46,055 nt of DNA. Source: JAGMES01 sp023128035 (GTDB lineage: Bacteria > Bacillota > Halanaerobiia > DY22613). A program made the translations under genes and the position numbers. Under the pieces are notes generated by a model. It ran no database searches. It was not told the origin of the DNA and was given only the letters and a program-made list of their open reading frames with translations. Positions 38,266 through 45,576 of the stretch are shown here, in pieces (positions within the stretch are counted from its first letter, which is position 1; every line of letters starts with the position of its first letter). The stretch is from assembly GCA_030627905.1 (NCBI GenBank), contig DAOVRZ010000034.1, forward strand, positions 1 to 46,055, in the 5' to 3' direction.

Positions 38266-38309
38266 TAGTTTCACCTCCTTTCAAATTAATAATTTAAAAA
38301 CTTTAAATT

Positions 38310-39542
38310 TTACCATCTTTTTATTACAAGTGAAGAATTTATATTCGCATTTGCTATAGAATTTTTTAAAGCCACATTTATTTTTTTTATTCTAGCTTTA
38401 TTTGGCACATAATCTAAATCACATACAGAATGAGTTTGTTCTAAATTTATAGTTGGAGGAATGAAATTTTCTTTTATAGCAAGCACAGTCGCAATAACTT
38501 CTACAATTCCAGAAGCACCTATCATATGCCCTAACATTGATTTAGTCGAACTAACTGGTATGTTATATGCAAAGTCACCAAATAAATTCTTTATTGCTTT
38601 AGTTTCCAATAAATCATAATGCTCCAAAGAACTTGCATAAGCATTTATATAATCTACTTCTTGAAATGAAGTATTACTATCCTGAAGTGCCAGTCTCATT
38701 GAACTCTCTAATCCCGAAGGAGTAGGGGCAATTGAACTCATACTAAATGAATCACTTGTAGTCCCATAACCAGCAAGTTCAGCATATATTTTTGCATGTC
38801 TTTTTGCAGCAATCTCAGAATTTTCTAAAATTACAGCTCCTGCACCTTCTGACATCACAAAACCATCACTATCCTTATCAAAAGGTCTACTCGCTTTTTG
38901 CGGATGTTCATTTCGGGTAGAAAGTACTTTGGAATTACAAAATGGAGCCATAATTGTTTTTACAATTGGCATTTCTGTACCACAAATAACTAAACTATCC
39001 ACAAAACCTGATCTAATTAAAACTAAACCCATGCCAAGTGCATTAACTGAGGAAGAACAACCTGTAGCAGTAGTAAAATTTATACCTTTTATACCACTTT
39101 CTAAAGCTATATAACCAGCGCAAGCATCTACAGGGGTATACATGTAATGTGGTGCAGCTCTTTCTGACCCTTTTTCAATAACTTTTTCATGAAATTTGAA
39201 TGATTTTTGAATTCCACCCAAACTTGTTCCTACAATAACACCTATTTTAGCTTCATTTTCTGAATTAATTTCAATTTTTGAATCTTCAATAGCTTGTTTA
39301 GCTGCTACTATCCCTAATCGTGTAGATCTATCCATACGTCTTGCAGTTTTTGGAGAAATATAATTTTTAAAAGAAAAATCTTTTATTTCTCCAGCAATTT
39401 TACAAGGTAAATCTTCAGGATAAAACCTTTCTATCTTTTGTACTCCACTTTTTCCATTTTTTAAAGCCAATAAAAACTCTTCTTTACCAATTCCAATTGG
39501 ACTAACAACTCCTATTCCAGTAATAACAACTTTATTACTCAT
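38310..39542 (-). CDS. Stand-alone FabF-like ketosynthase lacking the first catalytic His
   Basis: This 410-residue protein has the full thiolase fold of beta-ketoacyl-ACP synthase II (FabF/KAS II), starting VVITGIGVVSPIG. The nucleophile is present: TATGCSSSVNALG with Cys162. The second catalytic His is present in KSMLGHMIGASG (His339), as is Lys334. The first His, which lies in NAHGTST in normal enzymes, is replaced: the sequence reads INAYASSLEHYD with Tyr302. In family members both His residues take part in decarboxylating malonyl-ACP. Loss of the first one while keeping Cys resembles non-elongating ketosynthases that only transfer acyl groups. Its ATG overlaps the last codons of the radical SAM gene by eight bases, so the two are translationally coupled. 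Inference: an acyl or peptidyl transferase serving the peptide or the first synthase and not a fatty-acid enzyme. Confidence 0.9.
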   Translation of the reverse strand: MSNKVVITGIGVVSPIGIGKEEFLLALKNGKSGVQKIERFYPEDLPCKIAGEIKDFSFKNYISPKTARRMDRSTRLGIVAAKQAIEDSKIEINSENEAKIGVIVGTSLGGIQKSFKFHEKVIEKGSERAAPHYMYTPVDACAGYIALESGIKGINFTTATGCSSSVNALGMGLVLIRSGFVDSLVICGTEMPIVKTIMAPFCNSKVLSTRNEHPQKASRPFDKDSDGFVMSEGAGAVILENSEIAAKRHAKIYAELAGYGTTSDSFSMSSIAPTPSGLESSMRLALQDSNTSFQEVDYINAYASSLEHYDLLETKAIKNLFGDFAYNIPVSSTKSMLGHMIGASGIVEVIATVLAIKENFIPPTINLEQTHSVCDLDYVPNKARIKKINVALKNSIANANINSSLVIKRW

Positions 39543-40926
39543 TTACTGCACACTCTCTATCTTCAATTTTGACCATGTAATCATATAAAAGATAAGACTT
39601 TAACTTATTTTCGACTCTTTTCTTACAATCTTCTAAAATTATTCTCTGGGGAGCAGGATTAGTATTAGTAGTATATATCCTTTGTATCACATCGTTATAT
39701 GGACATCCTCCCAAACAATAAGGTAAGTATTTGCAATTTAGGCAATCTTCTTTATCAAAAGGATTCCAATCCATCCATTCAACAACATTATAAGTCAGTT
39801 TGATATCTTCTTCTTCAAGATCAATATAACCATCACGTATTTCTGGATTTCCAGCCAGAGAAGGACATTTATAAACACTTCCATCTGGTGCAATGGAATA
39901 AGTATTCTTTTCTTGAGCATAACAGCTGATAGATTTCACTTTTGGCTTCACTAAATTAAAACCCTTCTTTAAAGCTCTTTGAGTTAGTTTTTTAATTTCT
40001 TCAGTGAATTCAGTTGAGTTTACTTTACATGATTGTAAGCTTTCAGAATATGCCTCCATAGGTGCAGCTATTAGATGAATCTTTTCATTATTTAAATCAT
40101 TTTTTTCTAAAATATCTAAAAAACTGTCTAGATATTCGATATTATTCTGATCTATATTTATCCGTATATTAATATTATCGAAATACTCTATTGCATTTCT
40201 TATATTTTTAAGAATTGTATAAAATGTACCCTCTCCATTTTTTAATGGGCGGGATTTGTTATGTATTTCTGGTGGACCATCTAATGTAATCAAAACCCCC
40301 TTGACTCCTGCTCTTTTCATTTTTTCTGCTATTGCTGGTGTAAGTAAGTAACCATTAGTAATTAGACCGGCTTCATAATCACAGCTATTATCCTCACATA
40401 ATTCTTTAATTTCCATACTCATTTTCATAATTAAGTCTGTTTTTAATAAAGGTTCTCCCCCAAACCAATCAACATGCAAACTTTGAGCATTATAAACAGC
40501 TTTTCTTAAATATTCAATAATTCCATTTGCAACATCTTCTTGCAAATCACCCTCAACACTATAATCCAGAGATTCTTTTAGTTGCTTTTGATAACAATAT
40601 GGACAATCAAAGTTACACTTAAAAGTAGTAAAAATTGTTAAATGATGACTTGTGCTTTTATATTTCCTTTGATAGTATTGTGTCCTTAGTAATTTAAGCT
40701 CATCAACATAATCTTCGATAAGAAATCTCCCTTTAATTAAGCCTTCTTTTAACTGCTTTTCTTTTTCGCTATTAGCAATATTCGGATTTTTCAAAATATT
40801 TTGAATAATTAAATATTGCTCAGGAGAAATAACTGCTAGACCGTCAGAAATCAAATTATAAGCCAACCATTCATTATTTTCGGTACGATGAAAAATATTA
40901 TAATTGGATTTCTTAATTTCAACCAC
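39535..40926 (-). CDS. Radical SAM/SPASM peptide-modifying enzyme
   Basis: This 463-residue enzyme has the CxxxCxxC motif for the SAM-binding 4Fe-4S cluster (Cys104, Cys108, Cys111 in CNFDCPYC) and the GGEP motif at 156-159. The C-terminal part carries the complete seven-cysteine SPASM pattern: Cys335, Gly349-x4-Cys354, Cys395-x2-Cys398-x5-Cys404-x3-Cys408 and Cys434, predicting two auxiliary clusters. The first 95 residues could be a substrate-recognition part. Enzymes of this architecture mature peptides or proteins (sactisynthases, thioether-forming enzymes, anaerobic sulfatase maturases). No sulfatase is nearby, but a 31-residue peptide is, two genes downstream. The start is unclear: GTG at 40926 overlaps its own GGGAG site, while an in-frame ATT at 40917 has ideal eight-base spacing. 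The stop overlaps the ketosynthase start. Confidence 0.93.
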   Translation of the reverse strand: MVEIKKSNYNIFHRTENNEWLAYNLISDGLAVISPEQYLIIQNILKNPNIANSEKEKQLKEGLIKGRFLIEDYVDELKLLRTQYYQRKYKSTSHHLTIFTTFKCNFDCPYCYQKQLKESLDYSVEGDLQEDVANGIIEYLRKAVYNAQSLHVDWFGGEPLLKTDLIMKMSMEIKELCEDNSCDYEAGLITNGYLLTPAIAEKMKRAGVKGVLITLDGPPEIHNKSRPLKNGEGTFYTILKNIRNAIEYFDNINIRINIDQNNIEYLDSFLDILEKNDLNNEKIHLIAAPMEAYSESLQSCKVNSTEFTEEIKKLTQRALKKGFNLVKPKVKSISCYAQEKNTYSIAPDGSVYKCPSLAGNPEIRDGYIDLEEEDIKLTYNVVEWMDWNPFDKEDCLNCKYLPYCLGGCPYNDVIQRIYTTNTNPAPQRIILEDCKKRVENKLKSYLLYDYMVKIEDRECAVNE

Positions 40927-41212
40927 TCCCTTTTAATAATTTTTTATAAGCTCATCAAATCAATTGTTATTTCAAAAATCGCAATATATATTTACATATT
41001 TTTACAATAGATGATTTTGATATTATTATAATTTAGATTTTATTTCCATATTATAATTCCAATTCTACATTAATCTCTTAAGTCCTTCTTTTTTTCTAAA
41101 ATTTTTAATTTAATTTCCTTTAGCTCAATCAGAATTACACAATTACATAGAAAGTCCGATTACTGCCCACACAGATTCAAAACATTAACACCCTAATTCG
41201 ATCAATGTATAA
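40927..41212. promoter_or_regulatory. AT-rich intergenic region upstream of the radical SAM operon
   Basis: About 290 bases without a credible gene. It should hold the promoter of the radical SAM, ketosynthase and peptide operon, since a strong hairpin (41213-41278) separates it from the gene upstream. Several TATAAT-like strings occur (for example near 41025-41030, minus strand) but the composition makes them uninformative, and no good -35 box is at the right distance. I see no operator or riboswitch. Confidence 0.35.
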
Positions 41213-41278
41213 CCTTATTACTAGATATAAATAAAAAACCCCATTGCTAGGATTTTTTATTTATATCTAGTAATAGGG
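41213..41278. terminator. Long inverted repeat, probable terminator
   Basis: Bases 41217-41238 and 41253-41274 are perfect 22-base reverse complements, and the stem extends outward to 41213 and 41278 with one G-T pair. The 14-base loop is GC-richer (CCCCATTGCTAGGA). It begins ten bases after the stop of the gene at 41288, so it can end that transcript. The stem is unusually long and its T-run is part of the stem, so a small palindromic insertion is an alternative. Confidence 0.65.
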
Positions 41279-41287
41279 TACAGATTA

Positions 41288-41665
41288 CTACACTTTCAGA
41301 ATACCTCCCCATTCAACAACAGTAAATCCATGCCGAACAAATGGAGTAATTTTTGGTTCTTCTAAAACAATTTGCTCCTCTAGAGGCTTAAAATAGAAAT
41401 GTGCTCGTAGTAAAGAATCTGGCTTTTTTGATATTTTTAGCTCTACTGCTTCTTCAATTTCTTCAGATAATAGATAATAAATAACATAGTACTTTTCCTC
41501 ATTTGAAAGTGTCTGATCCCAGTACTCAATAAAATCTACTATTTCTTGCTTGTTTAGACCAATACGATTTAAAATACTCTCCATACTTTCCTGAATATCT
41601 GTTCTTGGAATTACCCAACCCTGATTTAGTGTAAAGGAATAATATATCTCCGTTTTGTAATAATT
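41288..41665 (-). pseudogene. Eroded hypothetical protein, C-terminal domain ending FTVVEWGG
   Basis: From an ATG at 41584 this encodes 98 residues, with RIGLNKQEIVDFIEYWDQ, KKPDSLLRAHFYFKPLEEQI and FVRHGFTVVEWGGILKV. The same frame is open for 27 more codons upstream (KTEIYYSFTLNQGWVIPRTD) to a TAA just above 41665. That upstream part reads like the natural N-terminal continuation of the domain, so the gene looks like a truncated C-terminal piece and not a complete 98-residue protein. No ribosome binding site precedes the ATG. I have seen this conserved C-terminal motif in larger uncharacterised bacterial proteins but cannot name the family. Confidence 0.5.
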
Positions 41666-41768
41666 TTATAAGATCATCTTCACTAAACTTAATGTAGTTA
41701 CCAGATATAAGAAAAATATTACAATATAAATCTATAAGGCTTGCAGGCTTTCTTCTATTTTTAAAATA

Positions 41769-42083
41769 CTAATAACAATCATCTGCAACAGTTTTTGATA
41801 TTCTAATTACTAATGGTTTGACGTCCCACTCAAAACTATTCTCATCTCTTCCCAGTGCAAATAAAGCATCCAAAACATAAAGCTGTGCATCTATATTTTC
41901 TGGATCTTCCTTTAGTACAACTGTTAATACATCTATTGTTTTTTCAAAATCATCATCCATATATTCTACTTCCAGTTCATCAATATCTACACTATTATTT
42001 TGTAGTGGAAAATTAATTATTTTACCATTCTCTCTTTTTATATTATTCCTCCAATCATTGTATTCAAATACTATTAATCCCAT
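41769..42083 (-). CDS. Small hypothetical protein, TPR-like
   Basis: This 104-residue acidic protein begins MGLIVFEYNDWRNN. Residues 45-75 (TIDVLTVVLKEDPENIDAQL) have the spacing of a tetratricopeptide helix pair (a DPENxxA turn), followed by ALFALGRDE. No ribosome binding site is visible before the ATG, and the region on either side holds fragments, so it may be a remnant of a longer TPR protein. No function can be assigned. Confidence 0.45.
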   Translation of the reverse strand: MGLIVFEYNDWRNNIKRENGKIINFPLQNNSVDIDELEVEYMDDDFEKTIDVLTVVLKEDPENIDAQLYVLDALFALGRDENSFEWDVKPLVIRISKTVADDCY

Positions 42084-42123
42084 TCTAGTGTGTTTTTAAA
42101 CATTTTTAAAAGTCACATCTTGA

Positions 42124-42300
42124 AAGCCCTCTAGCAAGGCTAAAGGGTTTTCCTTGATGCGACAAGTATTTTATGCATTAGTGCTGGCCCAGATCTATTT
42201 TAACAATATTTCAGATCTAATCAAGTATTTATCCCATAGTTTCTTGAAAGAACTTCAATTGTTTATTAGATCGGGAAGTGTTCGAGATTCACGCATAGAT
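42124..42300 (+). pseudogene. Possible transposase remnant on the plus strand
   Basis: Between the stop codons of two convergently fading genes, a plus-strand frame opened after a TGA reads LMRQVFYALVLAQIYFNNIS, followed by DLIKYLSHSFLKELQLF. An 'SISDLxxYL' helix near the N-terminus occurs in IS4-family transposases. The resemblance ends where the frame becomes antisense to the flavodoxin gene. Weak evidence; it could be chance. Confidence 0.2.
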
Positions 42301-42792
42301 AGCTATATCTTCTTTAAATTGTTTCTTCACAGTCATAGCAACTCTTTCAGCAAATATTTCTACTCTCTCCTCTTGTTCTTCAGTTCCATCTTTTATACAT
42401 ACAGCACCAAAGTGAGTATATGGTAGCCCTTGACTAGCTCCTACAGAGTAAATGAACATTCCCTTGACTAATAATTCACTTAGCAATGCTAACTCTGCAT
42501 TATCTGCTCCACCACCTATATATTTTTCTGTAGCAAATACACAACCTACTTTTCCTGCTAACTTAAGTTTACATGTATCCAACCATTTTTTCATTTGCCA
42601 GGAATATGTCCCTGCATATGTAGGTGTTCCAAAAAATACTACTTTAGATTCTTCAATAAATGTTTCATCAATATTATCAATAGACATGCATTTTGTTTCA
42701 ATATCTTCTACTTTTTTAGCTCCTTTAGCAACAAGATCTGCTACTTTCTCTGTATTTCCTGTTTCACTATGATAGATTATTGCAATTTTCAT
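42289..42792 (-). CDS. Flavodoxin-like / WrbA-like FMN protein
   Basis: This 167-residue protein starts at ATG 42792 behind AAGGAG. It has the flavodoxin fold: strand MKIAIIY followed by the FMN phosphate loop HSETGNT (residues 8-14), then VVFFGTPTYAGTYSWQMKKW, the second flavin loop of WrbA-type and flavodoxin-family reductases, and YIGGGADNAELALL. Such proteins carry FMN and act as small electron carriers or NAD(P)H:quinone reductases in the cytoplasm. It is close behind the DUF89 gene (47 bases). A link to the radical SAM enzyme, which needs electrons, is possible but only contextual. Confidence 0.85.
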   Translation of the reverse strand: MKIAIIYHSETGNTEKVADLVAKGAKKVEDIETKCMSIDNIDETFIEESKVVFFGTPTYAGTYSWQMKKWLDTCKLKLAGKVGCVFATEKYIGGGADNAELALLSELLVKGMFIYSVGASQGLPYTHFGAVCIKDGTEEQEERVEIFAERVAMTVKKQFKEDIAIYA

Positions 42793-42839
42793 ATTATGTC
42801 ATCTCCTTAAGTTTTATTGGTAATAAAAAAATATATTAA

Positions 42840-43718
42840 CTAATTCTTAACGTTTGATTCATGAACGAATATATGCGACAATTTCTCAGATTTTAATTTT
42901 TTCATCATCAAATTGCACTTACATAAAAATAAGTAATAGATATTCTTTCCGCAACCTGGCAAAGATTCAAAATTACCTTGACCTTTTGATATAACAATAT
43001 CTGCTTTATTAAATATTTCTTTAAATTCATCAGAGACCTCCAAAAGGTCTGTTCCTGGTAAGTCCGTTCCGTTATTTACTATATGTGCGTATTTATCAAG
43101 TCCTACATAATATGCATCTTCTTCAGTAGCATCATTTAACACAGGCTTACCCCTAACTGCAAAATATATTTCAACATCTGGATATTTCTTTTTAATTTCT
43201 TTAATAAAAATCTTATCAAATACAATTTCTCCGGTGTTATCTCCTAAATACAATAACGTTTTACCTTTAGATAACTCATCTTTTAACTTTTTATATAGTT
43301 CTTCATCAATATCACTTTCTAAGGTTTTATTAATTATTTCCTTAACTAAATTAAAACTGATTTCATCAAGAGCGCCAAAATCTACTATGTTTCCGGCTAG
43401 TGCAATTTTTAGTGCTGAAACAAATCTATCTTTTGAATTATCCAACATATCTTCAATCTGCTTTTCCATAGATAATAGCTTCTTATTAAATAGATTCTTC
43501 TCTTCAAAATAAAAATCATCTATTCCAGTTTCTTTTTTTAAAATTCTCATAACCTTGGCAACCAAATAAGGCGCTGTTCTATCATATTCAATTTCAGCTA
43601 CTTCTCTTAAAACTTTATTCATGAAACTATACTTCTGATGCTTATCTTCAAAATACTTATCCGCTAGCTTGTTTGCTTTATTAATCACACAAGCTATACA
43701 ATCTACATGTGTATTCAA
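42840..43718 (-). CDS. DUF89 (ARMT1-like) family metal-dependent phosphatase
   Basis: This 292-residue protein starts at TTG 43718, nine bases after GGGAG. It has the hallmarks of the prokaryotic DUF89 family: an N-terminal CxxC (Cys7, Cys10 in DCIACVIN), AGNIVDFG (108-115), LGDNTGEIVFD (158-168) holding the metal-binding Asp-Asn pair, RGKPVLND (189-196) and KGQGNFE (245-251). DUF89 proteins are metal-dependent phosphatases thought to remove damaged or over-phosphorylated sugar metabolites (damage-control enzymes). The length is normal for the family and no defect is visible. It may be cotranscribed with the flavodoxin-like gene and is unlikely to belong to the synthase locus. Confidence 0.9.
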   Translation of the reverse strand: MNTHVDCIACVINKANKLADKYFEDKHQKYSFMNKVLREVAEIEYDRTAPYLVAKVMRILKKETGIDDFYFEEKNLFNKKLLSMEKQIEDMLDNSKDRFVSALKIALAGNIVDFGALDEISFNLVKEIINKTLESDIDEELYKKLKDELSKGKTLLYLGDNTGEIVFDKIFIKEIKKKYPDVEIYFAVRGKPVLNDATEEDAYYVGLDKYAHIVNNGTDLPGTDLLEVSDEFKEIFNKADIVISKGQGNFESLPGCGKNIYYLFLCKCNLMMKKLKSEKLSHIFVHESNVKN

Positions 43719-44059
43719 TTTTAATAACTCCCTCGCTTAAAATTTTTAATATACTAACCTTACTCGTTTAGCAAAATTAACTAATTCAAGTAATCAAACT
43801 TAAAAAACTTCTATAAGATAACAGAACATCTATTTTTTCTTAAACAACATTTTTATAAAGTATTGACAACGAATACTATTAATTTTTATCAAAGATTTCT
43901 ATAAATACTGAATTCGATAAATCATATTGAATACCGTTCACCTTATCAGTAGTAAATGCATAAACATTTTTTGAAATACCCACACGACTGATTAGTTTCA
44001 TTAACACTATGGATAATTTTGCTTGTGCCTCTTTTTTAGGAATAAATATAGTTATCTTA
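43719..44059 (-). other. Intergenic stretch with a start-less open frame (to 43879)
   Basis: These 341 bases hold no clear gene. A minus-strand frame is open from about 44086, overlapping the end of the pRiA4b-like gene in another frame, to TAA at 43879. It reads FNKITIFIPKKEAQAKLSIV and later YAFTTDKVNGIQYDL, which looks protein-like, but it has no ATG near its beginning and no ribosome binding site. It may be the tail of a broken gene. The rest is AT-rich, with the DUF89 promoter presumably at 43740-43870. Confidence 0.3.
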
Positions 44060-45343
44060 TTAAAAATATTCTGGATACTGCTCAGGAGATTCTCCTTTTT
44101 TCTGAATCATTGTAGGATATAATAATTCAGTATCTTTATCTGAAATCTTTTCAACCAATATCTCAAATTCCCATTGATCTCCATAATCAAAGATATATAA
44201 AAACTTTTTCCCCTCATATAACTCTAAATCCCCTACTATTACTTCATTTACATACGGACCAGTAACATCTAATGGGGCATTATAGCATTCCCTTGACCAT
44301 GGTTTGCCATCCATAAAAAATGCATATAAATGGTCATCATCAAAATCAAAACTATCCTGTATAACATTATGTAAATCTAATAATGTATGTCTTCCAGATA
44401 ACTCTATTTTACACCATATTTTTTTACTTACTGATATTTTTAAAATAAAACTTTTTTCACGCAAATTCTTATTTTTAATATACAAACTTTTTTTCAACTC
44501 ACCATCTTTAAATAACGAAATAAATGGTTTATAAAAAGGTTCCTTAGCTTTTTCGATCACATTATACGATTTACTTCTTTTGTCCTGTTTAGAGCTAGTC
44601 TTGATTCTAAAAATACTTGATAAAAGGTCGAACTCTGATTCTTGAAATTTATATTGTTTTTGGTAAGGAATATTCCATTCTTTAATATTTCTATGCTTAC
44701 TTAATACTCTGGCTAATGCTATTCCAAACTCTGTTGGAACAATAGCTTCTGCCCTAGAAACACTTTTTGCATCTAACTCTACTTGTACTATATTCCACAA
44801 TCCAAAAAAAGAAAAATAATCAATAAATGGTCCCCATTCAAGAAACCCAGGAACATCTTCTATATGAATGATTGTGCCAGAATCTATTGATGCTATCTTT
44901 TTTAAAAAATCTTGAACAAACCATACTGGAAATTCGCCATTCCTTCCTACCTTTGCTTTTGTCCAATCAACTTTTGTCCAAAAACTTTCAAGCAAAAACA
45001 TATATTTTTCAGTATCTGTTAATTCACAATACATATTATAACTTTCAATAATACACAGTTTTGAATCTTGCTTTGCTAATATTATTTTAAACAATTGACC
45101 ATATCTCCCCAAATGATATAACAAGTTTAAAAATAAATATTTGGGTTGATCACTAGACTTACTCACCTCTTTTTGATGCATAATCATTCTTTCATTTAAT
45201 TCAACTAAATGTTTCCGTTTGAGAAATTGATTTGTTTTAGTTAGCAAGACATCAGTATTTATTAAATATTGTGTAAATTCATTGAAATCATGTACTAAAG
45301 AAGTAGGTATTTTGTCAGTTATTGTTAACATTTTTTCTTTCAC
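44060..45343 (-). CDS. Plasmid pRiA4b ORF-3-like family protein
   Basis: I place the start at GTG 45343, six bases after GAGGGGG; the longer frame to TTG 45358 would put that site inside the gene. The protein has about 427 residues. The C-terminal 150 residues form a pRiA4b ORF-3-like domain: LKISVSKKIWCKIELSGRHT, LLDLHNVIQDSFDFDDDHLY, then LYEGKKFLYIFDYGDQWEFE and the family-typical ending KKGESPEQYPEYF. The N-terminal 270 residues are helical and unassigned. The family is common on plasmids and next to mobile elements; its biochemical role is not established. A decayed transposase lies about 230 bases upstream on the opposite strand. Confidence 0.88.
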   Translation of the reverse strand: MKEKMLTITDKIPTSLVHDFNEFTQYLINTDVLLTKTNQFLKRKHLVELNERMIMHQKEVSKSSDQPKYLFLNLLYHLGRYGQLFKIILAKQDSKLCIIESYNMYCELTDTEKYMFLLESFWTKVDWTKAKVGRNGEFPVWFVQDFLKKIASIDSGTIIHIEDVPGFLEWGPFIDYFSFFGLWNIVQVELDAKSVSRAEAIVPTEFGIALARVLSKHRNIKEWNIPYQKQYKFQESEFDLLSSIFRIKTSSKQDKRSKSYNVIEKAKEPFYKPFISLFKDGELKKSLYIKNKNLREKSFILKISVSKKIWCKIELSGRHTLLDLHNVIQDSFDFDDDHLYAFFMDGKPWSRECYNAPLDVTGPYVNEVIVGDLELYEGKKFLYIFDYGDQWEFEILVEKISDKDTELLYPTMIQKKGESPEQYPEYF

Positions 45344-45358
45344 AATAATCCCCCTCAA

Positions 45359-45576
45359 TTAAATTTTTCAGCGTATTTTATATAAATAAACTAAAAAACG
45401 CTCACATTAAAATTTCGTCGCAATTACTTATTATACCTTCTTTTTATGATAGATTTCGCTTAATCTACTTTCTATCATCGGTATGTTAAACTTATAAATG
45501 CCGTGTAAATAACCAATTGCAGTCGGTATAATTTACCGAATATTTGGAATAATTATTACTAAAAAGGGTGATTAAT
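45359..45576. promoter_or_regulatory. Divergent intergenic region with element end
   Basis: AT-rich region between the pRiA4b-like gene (minus) and the transposase (plus). It contains TGATAGATTTCGCTTAATC with a repeated CTATCA nearby, and a short palindrome GGTATAATTTACC (45525-45537) whose TATAAT could be the -10 box of the transposase. The left terminal repeat of the element should lie here, but its partner is outside the window. Confidence 0.35.

Noticed and set aside
38310..39542. Chain-length factor of a type II polyketide pathway
   Set aside because: The active-site Cys162 is present, there is no partner ketosynthase, and the neighbouring genes are not type II polyketide genes.
39535..40926. 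Anaerobic sulfatase maturase
   Set aside because: The architecture fits, but no sulfatase with a Cys/Ser-x-Pro/Ala-x-Arg motif is in the window, while a small peptide gene is in the same operon.
42452..42810. Overlapping plus-strand ORFs opposite the flavodoxin-like gene
   Set aside because: The minus-strand gene has an AAGGAG site and a clear FMN loop; the opposite frames are rich in Ser/Phe/Cys in the pattern of antisense translation.
42840..43718. DUF89 gene as part of the biosynthetic pathway
   Set aside because: It is a common housekeeping damage-control family, separated from the core by decayed genes and a long hairpin.
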